Positions 6,112-7,217 of a stretch of DNA of 7,217 bases are shown here, piece after piece. The notes under the pieces were generated by a model that made no database searches, was not told where the DNA came from, and saw nothing but the letters and a program-made list of their open reading frames with translations. The position numbers and the translations under genes are program-made. Numbering within the stretch: the first letter of the stretch is position 1; each line of letters begins with the position of its first letter. Source of the DNA: Patescibacteria group bacterium (GTDB taxonomy: Bacteria; Patescibacteriota; Patescibacteriia; JAGPKW01); NCBI GenBank assembly GCA_018053685.1, contig JAGPKW010000040.1:1-7217 (forward strand), given 5' to 3'.

Positions 6112-7217
6112 TTATTCCAACTTTATAACCTTTCTTGGCTGAATTGTGTTATCTCCATCTTTTTTATTAAGATCTTCTTTTATATCTTTAAAATCTTTAT
6201 TTTTTAATTCACTTAAAGATATAACTTTTATGTTATTATCTAATATTTCATCATTATGTGTTTCTATTGGTTTTTGCTGCTGTGGTTTATCTTTTTTTAC
6301 TTCTTGTGCCATGTTAATTATAAAATGCTGTAAATCTTCTTCTTGCTCTGTATCTATATTCTTTTCTTCTTTTTTTATTTCAACTGGTCTAGGTTGCGAA
6401 GGCTTATTATTTACTTTTTTTTCTTCCTTTTCTGCTTTATTTATTTTATTTTGTTGTTGTTGTGGTTTTTGTTTTTCCAATATTTTTTGAAATCTATTTT
6501 CTTTTGGCTCTGGTATTAATTTTTCTCTTACTTTTTTTAAGCAGTCAGTGCAATATATGGGTCTTTTATTATCAGGCTCAAAAGGAACGCTCATTTTCAT
6601 ACCGCATACCCAGCAATTAGTGTTATACATTTTTACATTTGGTTTTTCAACTTTTTCTTCTTGTTTTTTAATTTCTGTTATTTGATTGTTTTTGCTAGTT
6701 TTTATATCACCAAGCGCCCATTGGTTTATTATTCCCTCAACATCTTTTCTGTTCCTTGCATATTTTTGTCTTGATATTTCTATTATTTTGTTAGCTCTCG
6801 CTCTTGTTTTAGTTTGCTCATTATCATCGCTTATTGGAGGTAAAGTAGCAGCAGAAAATGGCTTAGATACAACACCATCTATTAGCATTTTTAGCACAAT
6901 ATTCCATTTAGGTATATTTACAAGGTCTTCGATTGTAAAATCAGGAGAGAATTCTTTTTCTAATATTTCAGCATCTTGCGGGCCAAGTCTAAATGCTATT
7001 ATAGTGCCTCCATTACCAAATATTGCATCTGAAACAACTTCTGGCAACTGAGCAATATATTGGTGAGCCATAGTTATAGATAATCTATATTTTCTAGCCT
7101 CTGATAAAATATCAGCAAATGATTCTGTTGCAAAGTTTTGAAACTCATCTACATATAAATAAAAATCATTTCTTTCTTCTTCTGGCACATCTACACGGCT
7201 CATAGCTGCAAGATATA
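6112..7217 (-). CDS. VirD4/HerA-like DNA-translocase (type IV secretion coupling-type) ATPase, C-terminal part
   Basis: The 5' end is outside the window. The reading frame is open to 7217 (YLAA precedes Met 7203), so that Met is internal. Positions below count from Met 7203. The Walker B segment FYLYVDEFQNFA (14-25) has catalytic D19-E20. The AHQYIAQLP motif (46-54) and FGNGGTIIAFRLGPQDAEIL (62-81) are typical of the C-terminal half of the RecA-like domain in VirD4/TraD/HerA ATPases that move DNA or protein through membranes. After about residue 125 comes a helical segment, then a zinc ribbon C197-x2-C200...C218-x2-C221 (VPFEPDNKRPIYCTDC). The rest (222-363) is a charged, Gln/Lys/Glu-rich, probably disordered tail ending KVIKLE. 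Walker A and any membrane helices are missing from view. I recall similar long-tailed versions from CPR genomes. The true substrate is unknown. No terminator separates it from the rplJ promoter. Confidence 0.85.
   Translation of the reverse strand, partial: YLAAMSRVDVPEEERNDFYLYVDEFQNFATESFADILSEARKYRLSITMAHQYIAQLPEVVSDAIFGNGGTIIAFRLGPQDAEILEKEFSPDFTIEDLVNIPKWNIVLKMLIDGVVSKPFSAATLPPISDDNEQTKTRARANKIIEISRQKYARNRKDVEGIINQWALGDIKTSKNNQITEIKKQEEKVEKPNVKMYNTNCWVCGMKMSVPFEPDNKRPIYCTDCLKKVREKLIPEPKENRFQKILEKQKPQQQQNKINKAEKEEKKVNNKPSQPRPVEIKKEEKNIDTEQEEDLQHFIINMAQEVKKDKPQQQKPIETHNDEILDNNIKVISLSELKNKDFKDIKEDLNKKDGDNTIQPRKVIKLE

Noticed and set aside
6146..6490. Plus-strand open frame of 114 codons, Ser/Phe/Cys-rich and apparently hydrophobic
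   Set aside because: It is the complement of the Lys/Glu/Gln-rich tail of the translocase gene (AAA and GAA read as TTT and TTC). No start signal or family resemblance is seen.
105..7217. Recoded UGA (as in SR1/Gracilibacteria)
   Set aside because: All genes are full length in the standard code, with TAA stops and Trp encoded by TGG. Nothing in this window requires UGA to be read as an amino acid.
1..7217. Mobile element, prophage or CRISPR
   Set aside because: No direct-repeat array, terminal inverted repeats, transposase or integrase is seen. The translocase fragment alone is not evidence of a conjugative element, since such ATPases appear to be chromosomal in CPR bacteria.

Overview
This window is an AT-rich stretch of a bacterial chromosome in which every gene lies on the minus strand. 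It most resembles a low-GC member of the Candidate Phyla Radiation (Patescibacteria). The reasons are: a VirD4/HerA-like ATPase whose C-terminal tail carries a CxxC...CxxC zinc ribbon, of a type I associate with that group; an Adk with a GPQ-type P-loop; a LigA with an unusual domain Ia; a membrane-anchored conserved protein with an RNxxxH motif; very tight gene packing; only TAA stops; and no visible Shine-Dalgarno sequences. The lineage call is inference from protein style, since no search could be run.

Layout in transcription order (right to left). (1) 7217-6112: the 3' part of a membrane-type DNA-translocase/coupling ATPase gene. (2) 6109-4941: a self-contained rplJ-rplL unit. It has a TTGACT/TAAAAT promoter, an L10-leader RNA, a terminator hairpin immediately before rplJ, the two stalk-protein genes, and a strong hairpin terminator that touches the rplL stop codon. 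(3) 4894-1: a compact run adk, pilD, ligA, a membrane-anchored HEPN-like small protein, a membrane-anchored TPR protein, and the beginning of map. Most junctions here are TAATG overlaps or 0-1 base gaps; the one real gap, before ligA, has perfect -10-like boxes.

The most interesting element is the rplJL leader. Its 5' end contains the L10-binding kink-turn motif. The same 13 bases of the 5' strand can also pair, with one bulged G, across the 5' arm and loop of the downstream terminator. The two folds are mutually exclusive. This gives a complete model for autogenous transcription attenuation by the L10-L7/L12 complex. It also shows that rplJ starts at ATG 5903 rather than at an in-frame TTG within the hairpin.

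The run from adk to map looks like the canonical adk-map pair of the spc operon split by four genes (prepilin peptidase, DNA ligase and two unknown membrane-anchored proteins). No CRISPR array, tRNA, rRNA, insertion sequence or phage gene is visible. No gene-free stretch exceeds 300 bases; the longest is the regulatory leader of about 210 bases at 5904-6111.
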